Positions 1-14,521 of a DNA stretch of 64,000 bases are shown in pieces. Below the pieces are notes generated by a model. That model made no database searches. It was not told where the DNA came from and worked only from the letters and a program-made list of their open reading frames with translations. Origin of the DNA: Hymenolepis diminuta (lineage: Eukaryota > Platyhelminthes > Cestoda > Cyclophyllidea > Hymenolepididae); NCBI GenBank assembly GCA_900708905.1, contig CAADRB010000015.1, forward strand, positions 2,430,199 through 2,494,198, written 5' to 3'. The first letter of the stretch is position 1; each line of letters starts with the position of its first letter. The position numbers were made by a program, and so were the translations under genes.

Positions 1-3000
1 CATTTAATTTCGGTTGAAGTGAAGTTTTACAATAATTAATTTCTCGCACTGGATTTTAAGACAAAGTTGGTTTGTGCCAAATTTATTTTCGCAATATCCA
101 CATTTTCATAACTTGGCTTAGTTTTTCCTTTTCAGATTTAATCTTTTTGACCTAAAATTCGATATTTATTTTCCAAAATGTGAGCGAATTAATGAGAAAC
201 TCCATTCCCCTTAAGACGAAACTGACCAGTTCTACTCAAATAAATGTCTCTTATACTGCGGATGTACGATAAGAGATTTCAATATTCAATCTCGTATTAC
301 TTGTATTAAAGTCTTTATAAAGCATCTACAAATACATAATTCGCATATTCATTTCAATCAGCCAGATCGTATCTGCATCTGCAATCATTCTCCAATTTAA
401 ACGTAATTGTCCAAGGTTTATTTTCCATCGTTCGTCTCATGTGTTTTAAAAGACAATTTTCTTTAGGTAAAGGGGTTTACAATTTATCTAAAAAGATCTC
501 TTAAAATGCAACTTAGACGATGTATGTTTCAAAAATAATTATGACATTCAGATTTTTCATAACATGAGCAAGTCAGAGATGAACAATAATTGATGTGATG
601 AATTAATGGCACTAAATACGCTTCGTATCTCTGTAAAATGTATTCTTAAACAAACTATAAAATATTACATGTCCTTTCAAATAATTTCTCTTCAAAACCT
701 TAAAAATTCAATAAAAATAATGACCTGGACAGTAGAGTAAATACAAACGTAGGCCGGCTTCTATATTACTAAATACTAAATAATTATTTTAATATCATAT
801 AACGAATCCAGTAATAGAATACTTGAATTCACTGAATTTTTACAATACTTCAATCATCATCGGCCACTTACTTCTTAGGCTTATAAACCTTAGGCACGTT
901 TACCAAAATTTTCGGATTCAGATTGCTTAAACTAGATACAGCACTGTCTATTTATTGTACACAGCATCTTTAGCAAAAAATATATCAAAAATATATTTAA
1001 GTAGATTAATAATAATGAATCAGGAATGCAACAAGACATAGAGTGAGAATACGAAAAGAAAGATTTGTTTTAAAAGAAACAGCTGTAAAAAATTTCCTTC
1101 TCTCAATCATCATCAAACAATTTTTGTCAATTAACATCCGCGGCTTCCTTGCATGATTTATTGAAGTTATAATTTTGAATGCGAATTCTGTTTCTTTTTA
1201 TCAATAGCTCGATAGAACTTGTAGCATAATAGATGATTGGATTTTTCATCACCCCTTTAAGAGGTGCAGAATGTTTGTAGAATTTTCTGAAAAAGTTGAG
1301 TAACAGTAAAGAAATTCACTAGTTAGATGAGGTGAGATATATACATTGTTTGAAAAGAGGCATGAATTCTTAAGCTTTCGTCATGCGAATGAATGAATTT
1401 TATTTCAAACAAAACTTTTCATCCAAATAGCAAAGGAATGTGTAAGCTATTAGAATTTGTGCATATTTATGGTGATCAGTTAGCCATTTGCAACACGTTA
1501 GTGAAAACGAACAGTCAATCAGCCAATTTCTATACCTTTCATTTGTGCCTGATGCTCTGGTTTGCGAATGATAGCTCTTTATTGATTCAGTATCTCACTT
1601 TTTTCTCACCAAACACCTGTGTCACATCAGTTAAATGAAAGAAAACCCTTAATTTTTTAGTATATTCGTCTTCTCTCCATGAAGAATGAACGGATTAAGA
1701 ACCTACAAATCTTTATCATTTTTGCACTTTCTATTTTTTCCCAATGTAACCTTCAATGTAAACTATTATCGAAAAACCCCAAATCCTTCAGTCAATGATT
1801 AATAAAGATTTATTTCCACCAATCCACGAGAACTGTTTATGTTATCATAATTATGCATACTTATTTACTACCATAACATTCAAAATAATTAAGCGGAGAA
1901 AATATTTGACAGTACCATTTTGCGTCAATTCTAAAATACAAACTACAAGCCAACGGCCTTCTAATATATTTATAGGTAATGGAAGAGATATTGGATGTCG
2001 ATTCATCAAAACATATACATCCAGAGCTCTAATTTATATAGCGCTTCTGCTAGTTTACCAATATTAATGTACAATGTATTTGATCCTAAATATGAATATA
2101 TTAAAATTGGCTGCTATAACCTTAATTGTTTCCTAAAATAGCTACAAAGGCCAAAACTCAACATTAGAGCAAAATTAAGCAAACTTCCGCAATTCATTCA
2201 AAATTCTACAATGCAACGACTTTTCAATTTAGGACATTATAACAAACATAGAGTGGTTGTAATAATTTGCAATAAAATTATTAATTTATTTTTCTGGAAT
2301 AAAATTATTCATTTTATCTGACATTAAATCTAATAATTAATATAACCCATTTATTTTCAAAATATGACTGAGGCTAATAAAAGGGTGCATTAGATACTTA
2401 ATTTTATATGTCTCGAAATAATAAGTTTAAATTTGTACGTTCTGGTCTGCGTAAAGATATTTCGCTTATAGTCTTTCAATCCGTTTTAGTCAAGTAATAC
2501 TTTTTAGAAAGTTTTCTTTACATAATAAAAATTGAGTGCTCAGAGTGACCGATCATGATTACTTTTCATTATCATCAAAATTATTTACCAAATTGAAACA
2601 CATCAATTTCAGTTATTAAAGATCTGCACTTTTAATTGAAAACAGTATATACTATTAAAGTAATTTCTTATCCAAAACTTATACTCTGTGCCAATACTGA
2701 GATCCAAACTGCTTGGCATTTAATTCAATCAAATGGCAATAATGGCAATTAATAACGTATAAACTATATAAATCTTTAACCTTAAATGTTTATATTTAAA
2801 GGAATAGAAGAATATTAGTATTTAAAGTTATTTGGCACTTATTTTTCCTCTTTATTTATTTTTACGTATATGTCATTTTCAACAATTAATATAATGTCAA
2901 AATATAACTACGTGAGAGAAAATAAATAATTCATAAAATACTAAAACAGATTGCAAAATGTAACATATGGTTGAAAATATTTTCCAGGCTTTCTTTGAAT

Positions 3001-6000
3001 TTCATTTTAGTTGCTGAAAGGGAACTAAGTCGAACTTATTCAAATGTATGGATGTATTCTTAAAAAATCAGTTTCTATATATGTATGCTGATTTATTCAA
3101 AGAAGTCCTACTAAATAGGTAGAAGTTTCATTAATCGAAATTAAACTGGAGTTTCTAAGAATTCCGTCAAAGTCTTCAATCACAACATTTTGCAATGAGG
3201 TCACTGAATATTGTAGGTCAGAAATTCACTGCATTTCTTCGCACTTAAACCCAATCTTGTTGGAAGTAGCGAGATAGTGCTCTTCCCTTTTCCCACTTCA
3301 TTTGCCGAATTCCTCCTTTCCGTAAATCGAGTAATTTATGTTGCTATAAATTTAAAATCAAACAATATATATATATATATATACGTAGTCTTCCCATATA
3401 GATAAGAAGGGCATAGGTAGTCACTGGCAACTTGTATAAAGAATATGTAACATTTAACTCGAAACAGATAGCACTCTGTAGATTAATTCTTAAATGAAAA
3501 TGTTCCGGTGGTTAGAATCAGTGGATGAAGTCTAACTAAAAGCCTTTGAAAAGACTTCAGTTACTGATTCAATGTTTGCCGATTTATCGCTTGGCAGATA
3601 GGAATTACCGTAATTCGTATTCTTAGGTTAATGACAATTTTACTAAAGTCAGACTTAAAAAAATCGGGCATCGAAATTTTTGTTCGAGGCCAACAAGATA
3701 AATAAATTTCTTAAGCAGCAAAGGTATATGTATCATACATACTGACATGTTAATAAAGCAAGCAGATTTAGTTACCCTTCTTTCCCAAACTTGCTACACA
3801 CATTCGATGACATTTTCTTCTAGCAGTAAATTGTATCACCAAAATTTAATTTAATTCAGTAAGATTTAAAGGAATTTTAATTGAATTTTATTCTCGTTCT
3901 AATTTTATTTTTATGTTTGATAGACTTTCACATATTAAATGAAATGTTATAGGCCATTAATATTGAAACACAATTCTGTCATGTCAACAGGATTGATTGT
4001 TCAATAGATGCTTACGTTTGTGTAGTGAATCATTGCTGAATTAATCACTTTATGATCGGTAATGTCCAATTAAAGTTGCACCAAATTCATCCTTCCCAAC
4101 GAAACAGGTATTAAGAATATTGCCAATGATTCGCCTTGGTATCATAATAAGAATAAAATCAGTTGATAATAGACAATTTTCATAGAAGGTATTGCATTCA
4201 CAATGTTATTTTAACCCACAACGCACTTTCCAAGTTTGTTCTGCGGTCAAAAAATAGATAGAAATGCGCTTTACAGGATTTATTTTCTTAAGCACACTCC
4301 TGTTAGAACATTCTGCAATCGAAAAGTTACATTCCTACTGTGACTGGCAAGAAGACCTCTATCATCTGATATATGATAGCATAAGTTGAAACAGCAAAGC
4401 ATAATATTGGTGTGTCCAGTTGGAAAATGTAAGCCATTAAACGTAGGATAGTTCAATTTATTAATAAATACTGAAATTTCAAGTCTCAACTAGTAGCAGT
4501 GTAGGTTGATTTGGGAGACGCCTAATAGCCATTTTTGAGGTATTCCCTCTGTATTCTCCTATTACGGTTATCCTGCACCTGATCGAACCAAATCTATACT
4601 TAAAATGGTGGTTATCCATTCTCCACACACAAGCAGAGAATTTGCATATTTGTAATTCACAAACTAGAAAAGCAAATGCAGAAATTTTAACCTATTCTGC
4701 TACCTTATAACACATGTATAGTTGAATGCGATACATATTTTGGTATCTGTGACTCAAAAGGATATATTCAGACGAACTCTCCTTTTATATATAAATTACA
4801 CATAATTGGCTAAAGTGTTATGCTAGCGAATAAAAACCTCTATTTAAATATAATTTGAAACATTTCATACTTAAAAGAAGAACGGGAACGCAGAGAAACA
4901 ATAAGAAAGATTATGATACACTCCATTTACCTAAGTCAAGTGTGGTTAACACTTTCCGTTATGGTCTTGGAAATAATGTATTCGCCCACGAAAACATCAG
5001 ATTTATAGCCCGAACATAATACATAGTGTAACTTACATTTTTCTTCTTATTTTAAAATTTTCAGAGAAATGCAAAGCTTTGGCTCAAGAGGATCATTTTG
5101 ACTTCAATAATTAATTTGTTCTGCTTTTCAAATATTTTATTGTAATTGAAAAAGGAAAGATAATTGTTGTCTCCATAATGGATTACCGTGGCGGTGCTGT
5201 GATGTGGCGGCGGTAATGTGATTTGAAGGTGCACCTTCAGATTTACGTCATTCGACGACGTTCTATCCACTTTCAAATATTTTTCAGGTGTTGTTTATTT
5301 GGTTCTCCACTTTCCCACTGGTTGGGAATGCAATTTTAAGGTCCAAAAGCACAGCCGATTGGGACCAATGTATGCATAATTGCCTACATATATGAAATAA
5401 ATAAAGTCAGAGAGACATTTAACATTATTTCCAAAATATTAGCAAAAAATAACTAAATTTAAAAAAGATAACATTCTTTGTTTTTGCTTGCCCATTAATT
5501 GCTGTATTTACCCTTTAGTCGAGTAACATTAAGTTACCCCTAATACTAACAGTAAAGCTAATTTAAAAATCTGACCGGGTAAAGCTTACAAATGTATTAA
5601 CCTTTGAGATGGTTAATAGGATGTAACAGCCTTTGAAAGTCAAAATAATAAGAATAGAGATGAATTAGCGATGTATTTGACGATCTAAAACGAAGAAGAG
5701 AGTAATATGGAGAGAGATAAATTTGAAGGTAGAAGAGCTGGATTACACGTCCGAACTTCGAGTGTGAAAACGAAATTATGAGTAAGAATGAAATAGAAAT
5801 GAAAATAACTGGCTTGACCTAGTTTGGTGTCACAAGTTCACTGAGGTCAGCTCAGTAGTATCTGCTTTCCACTCACCAACTATGATAACGAAAAATTTAG
5901 GGCTCCCTTAACTAGAGTTAGGTTGACGCAGGGACTTGTTCGGTCGAGTCGCTGAACAAAAATTGTGCCTAAAACCATTACAATAGGAAATGAGCCCAGT

Positions 6001-8660
6001 AATATTCTCAATTTAAGGATCGGCTCGAAAATTCAAACATTGATCTAAAATCATTAATGCTACGCATTCAAGTGCTGACATACATTTTATTATTTAAAAG
6101 GATTTTTATAACTCACAGCAAGACAGTCAATTTTTGCTATTTTTAATTATAAGGAATCAATCAAAACCGATTAACAGTAAGTCGAATAAATTGGGGTGAG
6201 GGCTGAAAAGATATTCGAAGAAAGGTCAGTTCACTAAATTCAACTTATTGATGAATTCGAGTTAAAGAGTAGATAAGGCTTCAAAATTCAAATATAACGG
6301 CTTTTCACTCGAATTACTGAGAGCAAATTCTTGTTCACAATATCCAGTGCTCGTTGACCGGTTCTTTATTTATGGTGACCAGTTTTGACACTTTAATACA
6401 CTTTTCTTCCAGAGGTTTAGAAAAAAAGAATGATCTTGTACGATATTAAGCGGCTATAAATATAAGAGAACAGAGATGGCCAACATTTTTACCATAGCAC
6501 TACTCGCCTTGGACTTGAATAATAAATTATATTGGTTTTAATAGCAAGAGGACTGATGATAAATGTATGCTTCATTCAAGTAGAATACTCTTATGAGTTG
6601 AAGTTTTATCGTCAATGAATCTTTTATAATACAGTGAAAAAAGCACATTATTGCTGCTACATTGTAAGATTTCATTTTATGTAGTAATTTGAAGTCTCTT
6701 TTATTACTGTCTTAATGACGTAGACTACGCTCATCCATATATTTCCTATAACAGAGCTAAAAAGCTTTACAACATTTTATCATATGGAAGCATCTAAACA
6801 TGTAGGAAGTTAAAGTTTGTAAAGAAGAGGGGAAGCATGTCCCTCGTGTTTTGCTTCCTCTACCTTTCAGTAAATGCAATATTAAAGCATTATATCGTTA
6901 TATCCAAATCGTATTTTAATACTAACATGATCCAGTGAATGTTTGTAAGAAGAGGGGTTCTACACATTAAGATATTGTTTCTGCAGTTTAAGCCCTTCCA
7001 AAGTGCCAGAAATAAAATAGATGTCGGGAGCAGCGAAATCGTGAGTACTATTGCCTATTTGTGATTTTAGGAAAAATTATTTCGTTTGCATATGGAAAGG
7101 CTTCGTCAAATATAGGGGTATTTCAAGGACATAAAGGAAAGTGTAATTGCAAGTAGTCAGTGGATTTGATTAGAATGATTCAAATTTTGTTCAGCCTGCA
7201 TTAAGGACATGATTTAAAGTACTTTCAAAAGGGAATTGATCCTTTACACGTCTGCCATAAAATTCTTCAAACTTGATTAACCTTTAACATATCAATGACA
7301 TCTTATTTCGGTCACCGTTTGGGCTAGCAGAGGGGCTAACATTAATTTGTAATTTTTTTATATGTTTCAACTAGGTTCTGGCAACACACTCGGGGTCATG
7401 GAGTCTCGACTGGAATAAAAGTAAATTCTTCGCAATTGTCATCTACTAGTGTATCACAACCCCAGTTTTTAATGCATACCGTGTTCTTACAGTCAGTCAC
7501 CGTCCCTCGTTCTTTCTCATACCTCATAATTTCTACCATTCTTTTGTACTCTACTGGTGCCTAATAAGCCTCCGGACTCCTAGCGTATTACCATTTGAGA
7601 AATGTAATTCTCGTTGTTAGCCCAAAAGAAAGTTATAAAATTTTTTCGCGAAGACTTAAGGTCCCCAATGCATACAAATCTGGCGTATGGGACAATGGTG
7701 GAGGAAGTTTGCTTCAAAAGAAGTAAATATAAATTTTTTGCGTATAGGCTCCAGATTTCTTATCGTGTAGCATACCCACAACCACCTAAACTTGTATTTT
7801 TTCTGAAGAACCCGGGCCTGGGCAGATCACTTAGTCTGGGATAGTCACAGGATTGGCGGGCGTAGGTGATAACGACCAGCTTATGGGAAACAAGACCAAG
7901 TAGTTTCCAAAACTGGGAAAATACTAAGGTAATACTCCTTCCCCTAGACAAAATTGGAAAACACGACAGGAAATTATGTATTTTCCTCAACACCGCGTAT
8001 CATGGAACAACCTACTCCTATCTGAAACATCTTGATTAAGACGTTGTTTCACTTAAAATTTGCCAGATTGTGACGTATTTGATCGATTTCACTAACTCGA
8101 ATACAAGGTCCACCATTTTTATCATTTATCAGGCCTTTGATAAATGGAAAATGACTTGAATTCAGTGAGAAATTACTGTTTATTTAGCCTAGGTCTAAAT
8201 TAGCTGAAACTTAGGGCAAATGTCCCTCCTGGAAAAAGCTTCACATTTCAGTGCCTATCCCCTATCATTTCGTTATGACCGTATGAACCTATAAGGCACT
8301 TGCTAACGAGACAACTGCCCCACATTGACAATTGTAAACTCTCGCTATTTTAAGTATGATAACTCGATGCAACCAACCTTACACAAGTCTGAAGAAAAAC
8401 AGGCAGAGTACAAACCTCTTTACTAAACTTTTGAGCAATCAACATTGGGGACCATTAATTCCTCAATTCTAAACCGGAATAACTCTTTCTATGAACAGTT
8501 CTCAAATTCCACAGCTTTCATTACGAGTTGTAAAACAAAATAAATAACTTCGGTCTTGACGCCATCAAAATTTTGCTATATGCAAAAAATTAAACGTTCA
8601 CGATATCGTATTTTTCTTTATTATTTCCAAAAGGATAGAAGATCCAGAGTAACAAAGGGC
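1..8660. other. Gene-free stretch, no gene recognised
   Basis: AT-rich sequence with only short reading frames (all under about 100 codons) that show no family motif, no codon bias and no convincing splice context. It contains an (AT)9 tract at 3365-3382 and many A/T-rich runs. It lies downstream of the RPB2 3' end, so it is intergenic or intronic to something outside the window. I see no tRNA, rRNA or recognisable transposon protein here. Confidence 0.6.
3365..3382. repeat. (AT)9 microsatellite
   Basis: Perfect AT dinucleotide run of 18 bases in gene-free DNA. Confidence 0.9.
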
Positions 8661-8666
8661 TTTATT
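8661..8666 (-). terminator. RPB2 polyadenylation signal
   Basis: The minus strand reads AATAAA (plus strand TTTATT) 65 nt past the RPB2 stop codon, a normal position for the poly(A) signal of this gene. Confidence 0.6.
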
Positions 8667-8730
8667 TGTACATTAACACAGAAAGTATTAAGAAGGGGAT
8701 GAGTTAGAATCTTTTCTTTGAGAAAGGTAG

Positions 8731-11700
8731 CTAATACATGTTGGGGTTCGCGTTGACCATCATACGCGGTGCAATGGACATGGCCATCAGTTCTTGAAAT
8801 AGCAGTTTGCAGGCGTATGGCAGACCAACTTGGGAGATCTACAAAGAATTAAAATCGGAGAATTGATTACTGATATTAAATAGGAAATAATAAGATACTA
8901 CATTAATGAGATTCGTAAAAAATAATCTCCTCATCCGCTTCAAAATAAGCTCAGAAGCAAAGCTATATAAGAAAATGAATTTCAGCTATTCATGGTATAC
9001 GATAATGCATAAGAACTCGAACGAGCAAATGGATATAACGAACGAAATGCCTCTTATAGTTATGGTCCGAAGAGATAGTTAGTGCTAATTGGAAGAATAA
9101 CATCGCTTACAGTGCAATATTAATATCCCATATACTACTTATAAACCACCATCAGTCTTTTAATTCACCCAGTCTAAGTATTATCACAGAAACACCAAGT
9201 AACTCTATATAATTCCTTATTACAGCATTGACTTTCAATATACTACAGACAATATATCAGCAGTTATTTGACTTACTTTCCCTGATTTACGCTTAGAATG
9301 TTTGTAACATGTATTTTCAAAGAAAGATCCTATGTATGCATTTCAGTTCACTAGATGATTGAATCAAAATGTTTTGTTAATCTAAACATACTGGTGTTAA
9401 AATAATGACATCGATTTTACGAACAATCTCTGTACTCCTTTTAAGAGACCGCTTAAATAGGCATCTAAGGTTACTAATACTATATCAGTAGCCGCTACAT
9501 TTACCAGTCCTGATTCCCGCGAAGAGTTACTCTAACATGAACTTTCAAAGGCCTGATTTCAGTCAATTCACAGTACTGATCAAATTAACACAAATATGAA
9601 TCATATATGCTATTAAAGGATCCAAGCAACCAGGTCAACAATGACTCAACTATTGGCTAATGTACTTAGCACATAGAGAAATAAAGAGTCCAGTCTTAGT
9701 AACATGCTACAAGCGAATGTTACCCTAAATATGCAGTATACTACCCACTTAGCTGGCCTTAAACAGAGAAATAACAAACAATGCCACTTACTTGGGTGGT
9801 ATTCTGACAGGCTGTGCATACAAACGTCTTGTTTCTTTGATGAGCGATAGCCATTAGACCGCAGAGGTTACATACATACACCTGGTAGGGATCACTAGCA
9901 AAGAAGAGCCTCTCTCGAAGGAACTGCGCTGCACCGTGAGCAATCTGACAATCACGTTCCATTTCACCGAATCGCAAACCGCCATCTCTTGAACGACCCT
10001 CCATAGGTTGACGGTTGAGAATTTGTACAGGACCACGAGAACGGGAGTGGATCTTATCATCCACCATATGTTTCAATCGCTGGTAGTACGTGGGACCCAA
10101 GAAGATTTGGGAGTTGAGCTTTCTTCCGGTGAAACCGTTGTACATAATTTCATTGCCAGTGTGCATGTAGCCGTACTCTCGGAGCAGATTAGAGATTTTA
10201 CGAACATTAACAGTATCATTGAAGGGAGTGGCATCACCAATTTCCCCCTTGTTAGCGCTGACTTTGCCCTAAAGGTCGAAAACAGGATCATTAAAAACTA
10301 CTTACATCCAATTTCAGCAAATGAAAAGGGTGGAGTCACTCACTTGAAGGCATTCAATCAAATGACCGACAGTCATACGACTGGGAATAGCGTGAGGATT
10401 GATAATAATATCTGGGGTGATACCTTCACAGGTGAAGGGCATGTCCTCTTGACGATACAGGATACCGCAAGTACCCTTCTGACCGTGACGGGAGGCAAAT
10501 TTGTCACCCACTTGTGGTGTCTTAGTGGTTCGAACCCGCACCTTACAGAACAGATTGCCTTCATTATTGTACGTCAACATCACCTGATCAACTATGCCGT
10601 ATTCACTGCGACGCATAAATACTGAAGCATCACGTTTAGTGAAGCGCTTATCTCCAACTTGGGTCTGAAGGAGCGTATATAAATGGAGTTACTTATAAGA
10701 TTCAAGTAGAAAAGCGTAATGATTGATAAACAAACCTCATCATCTTGGTCAAGAATTTCAAGGGTCTTCCCAATTAGAACATCGTCACCAGAAACGCGCA
10801 TACCGGGTGGAATAAGACCATCTTCATCCAGCTTGTCGTAGACGGCACGTTTAATACCAGCACATTCGTTAGGATTCGGTTTTTCAAACCGCTCAGTCTG
10901 TCTCGATCCATATTTGCCTTCTTGATCCTTGTAGGTTCGATAGAACTCAGATCGGAAGAAACCCCGTTGGATAGCACTCTCGTTAACAATCAAAGAGTCT
11001 TCCTGATTGTATCCAGTGTAGCAAGCAATAGCCACAATTGCATTAATACCAGCAGGCAACTCACGGAAACGTAGATATTCCATAGAGCGAGTAGTAACAA
11101 GAGGCTTTTGGGGGTAATAGAGAACGTTGGACAAAGTGTCCATTCGAGTGTGGAAGTTTGTGATGTACACTCCCATAGCCTGCTTACCCATAGCGCTCTG
11201 GTAAGTGTTACGAGGAGACTGATTATGATCACAGAAGGGGATGATACTAGCGCAAATACCCAAGATCATACTTGGATGGATTTCACAGTGAGTGTGGGTT
11301 TTACAGTAGTGTACAGCTGCTTGCATTTCAGAAGGGCCCATAGCAATCATTGTGGTTTCTTCTTCCATTGTGTCAATGTACTCCACAACACCACTCAAAA
11401 CAAGTTCTTGCCAGCTATAAAAGTAAAGCCAAGATTATCAATATTGTGATAGTGAATCCAAATGATGGGTACTGGCCTGAAATGGCCGGACCCTTGACTT
11501 AAATGTTTGCATTTTATTGAATCGACACCCTATTCTAACGGTTGATTAAGGCCCACTTTTTAACTTATGTGCAAATGATTACCTTTATTTGACTTCATAA
11601 CAATTGTACCATTACAGCTACACTTTATTAAGTGTGAGTCTCGCTAATTTTTATATTATGAATCGGCTGTGTCCTGAACGGTTCCTTGTTCAATGTCTGG

Positions 11701-14521
11701 TCGGCTGGTCTTTCCCCTTTGAAGATGTAATGTTAATTGCCGTCTTTTAAGGAATTACCCATCTTCCACAGGTCTGTAACAAGTTGGATTCTAATATTAT
11801 AGAACATAGACACGTACCGGGATATCTACTTGCAAACTATCTTAATGGTAGGGGTTATTTAAGCAGTTATAAAATACTCTGCCATTCTTATTACGAGTTA
11901 ATCACGCAAGTATGTTAGTTAACATTCAGGAACAAAAAAGTCAACTGAGGCAAGTCTCAGTCCACGCTGAGCAGTTATCCGATAGAGAAAGCAAATAACG
12001 AAATCTGCATTTTATACTTTTAAGCATCGATTCCGATTAACTGTATCCACAACTGGAAAATATTTACATACCCTCTCCGAAACATTGACGCTTTGCAAAT
12101 AAAGCCACTGGCGAATCAATAGCCAAATGATCAACAAACAGATAACCCTATCCGAAGACAATATAATGGCGAAGTCCATGAAATTATGTTCTTATACTTG
12201 TAACATGATAATGTAATACAAATGATGGATATGATAGGAAAATGGACCTCTAGTGGACTACAAATTAATAACGAAAGAATTTCGTCAGTAAAACAGACAA
12301 ATGTAAAGAACTTAAAACATCAGGAAAATAGAAAAGTTAAAGTTAAATAAATCCAAATTAGGGTATGCCTATTTCTTCATGCTGCCTCAGCAATTGAAAT
12401 GGTCGCATGGTAAAAAGCACTCAAAGATTGCGTTAACTCACCCAAATCGACTGAGTTGCGTATCCGTAAGATATTTTATGTGCTTTTTCTTCAACATAAG
12501 ATTGCCCTTCTCCACAATAATCAAAGGACGACAGATACGACCCGCATCAGTGTAGATACGAATTTCCTGATCACGATAGTCCCTCACCATACTGACCTCG
12601 CTCACAATGACATCGACTTGTCGTCGAAGTTTTCTCAACGTCACCATAAGGTTATCAGGCGAGTTGTGAATTCCAACCCAACATCCGTTGACAAAGATTT
12701 TACAGGACCTAAAGCGAGTAATAAGTTAGAGATCTTTGAGTGAACCTACTTTCCGATTGCAGAAGGCGCAACCTCTTCTAGATTCTCCATACTCCACTCT
12801 TCAAGGAATTCCAGAATAGGTGAAGGCTGACTTCCGACAGATATGTAGGCCATGAGAGCAAGATTTTTTACCAAACCAACGGCTGAACCTTCCGGAGTTT
12901 CTGCAGGGCAGATCATACCCCAGAGAGTATTGTGCAACTGACGAGGTCTAGCCAACTTCCCATCTCTTCCAATCGGGGAATTCAATCTACGCAGATGGGA
13001 CAAAGTAGACGCGAAAGTCAAACGGTTCAAAACTTGAGAGACACCAGGTCGAGCCTGATTAGCCTTCTTTTGATCTCCCCAATTACCAGTGGCCAGAGAA
13101 TACTTCAAGCCATCGGTAATAATACCACTACGAATCGCACTCTCAAGACCGAAATCCTTTCCCTTGTCGACAAACTTTTGGGCGTAGAGACGTATCTCTT
13201 TTGTAAGATTACGGAAAAGTCCACGGAAGAGAAAAGCAAGCAGGGGACCAGCCAAATCAAGACGTTTGTTACCGTAATGATCTCTGTCATCAACATCTCG
13301 TCTTTTAAGAGCCGTTAGGAGAAGACGATGTACCATGTAACCCAGGAAGTAGGCCTTTCGAGTGTCGCAGAAATCCGAAATACCAATATGAGGAAGGGTT
13401 TCCTTTTGAAGAATTTCCTTGGCATATTTAATACGCTTCTCCTTGGTTACACCTGGCCTAGCACCACGAGACCCGATGAAATTGAGAGCTACTTTTTGAT
13501 CTTGGATACAGAAAGCCTCATCAAGAGAAGGCTTGATCATTTCACGCATTTCGTTATCCTCAAAATCGTAGATAATGTGCTCGAGGATGTCACGATCAGC
13601 CACAAAACCGAGAGCCCGGAAAACGACAAGAACAGGAATCTCCTGTTTAATGTAAGGCAAGACGGCGACAATCCGTTGACCAATTGTGGCTCTCTTGTTA
13701 CTGTCTTTACCTCCACGAGCCATCATGTTGACCCAAAGTGTACTAGCTGGACGAGAGCTGTGCTCCAAGCAGGAACGAATTTCAGTTTTGTAGGCATATT
13801 TACTGTCCTTCTGTTGGAAGACATAAACTGTGTTTGTGGCCATCTTCTCTTGAGCAATCAACACCTTCTCAGATCCGTTTATAATGAAATAACCACCTGG
13901 ATCAAGGGGACATTCATTTAGCTCAGCCAAGTCGCGATCACCCATATTGTTAAGGAAACAATAACTCGACTTTAACATAATTGGGATTTTGCCAATGAAT
14001 TTCTTGTCACACTTTGTTTCATTCTTCCCATGAGAGGAAATAATTGTCTTTTTAATGTCAACATAGAGGGGAGCAGCGTAAGTGAGATTACGAAGTCGAG
14101 CATCACTAGGAGTCATTGGACAAGATGTTCCGTCTTTCTCCCAATGTGTCGCTTTACTGAGATATATCTGTTCGAAAGAGAGCTTGAACTGAGTGGGTTT
14201 ATCCATCACACCACCAGTATATTGAGCTTCAGCTTGAAACTCAATATCGGGGGAATCCTCAACGATTTTTTGAATAGATGTTTGAATAAACTCATCAAAA
14301 GAATCGAGTTGTTGTCGCACTAATCCCTTTTCTTCGAAGTAGCTACTTATTACGAGCCAACAGGCCTCTTGCCATAAATCTGGCGTAACCTCCCCTTCAT
14401 CATCATCAATAGGAGGCATCTCCGACATTAAATCGGCGTCAGATAAATCCTGCATATCCATGTTATCATAATAATCTATACATAAAGATAAAAGAGGGAA
14501 AACGATCGACAAACCTGACAT
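8731..14521 (-). CDS. RPB2 (POLR2B): DNA-directed RNA polymerase II second-largest subunit RPB2
   Basis: Second-largest catalytic subunit of nuclear RNA polymerase II, which transcribes mRNA. Exons on the minus strand: 14515-14521, 12750-14475, 12442-12708, 10736-11414, 10344-10664, 9792-10268, 8731-8838. Together they give 1194 residues (human protein 1174), and all phases close. The protein is nearly collinear with animal RPB2: [10 protein letters not shown] near the N-terminus, the protrusion and lobe, the metal-binding NQEDS motif at residues 803-807, [12 protein letters not shown] in the hybrid-binding domain, and a C-terminal zinc site (C1133, C1136, C1151, C1154) before [11 protein letters not shown]. 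The start is inferred: a 7-nt coding exon (ATGTCAG) and a 39-nt intron give an N-terminus [11 protein letters not shown] that resembles other RPB2 proteins. An ATG at 14461 in the second exon is the alternative. Introns are 953, 75, 71, 1027, 41 and 39 nt. No frameshift or loss of key residues is seen. Confidence 0.97.
8839..9791 (-). other. RPB2 last intron (953 nt)
   Basis: GT-AG intron with donor GTAAGT at 9786-9791. It separates the zinc-site exon from the final exon. I see no gene, RNA or transposon inside it. Confidence 0.8.
11415..12441 (-). other. RPB2 long intron (1027 nt)
   Basis: GT-AG intron with donor GTGAGT at 12436-12441. The spliced codon GG|C restores the Gly before WQELV. 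No recognisable content inside. Confidence 0.8.
14476..14514 (-). other. 39-nt first intron of RPB2
   Basis: Minus strand reads GTTTGT at the 5' end and TATAG at the 3' end. Removing it joins a 7-nt coding exon to exon 2 and gives an RPB2-like N-terminus. Inferred; a transcript would settle it. Confidence 0.6.

Noticed and set aside
1393..2067. Two plus-strand frames of 81 and 90 codons
   Set aside because: AT-rich, no splice context, no motif; expected by chance at this base composition.
7614..7993. Overlapping sense and antisense frames of about 76 codons
   Set aside because: Each is the mirror of the other and neither has a recognisable protein feature.
10008..10625. 205-codon plus-strand frame
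   Set aside because: It lies antisense to conserved RPB2 exons and crosses their intron. Its openness is a shadow of the real coding strand.
13328..13921. 197-codon plus-strand frame
   Set aside because: Antisense to the large RPB2 exon; no motif of its own.
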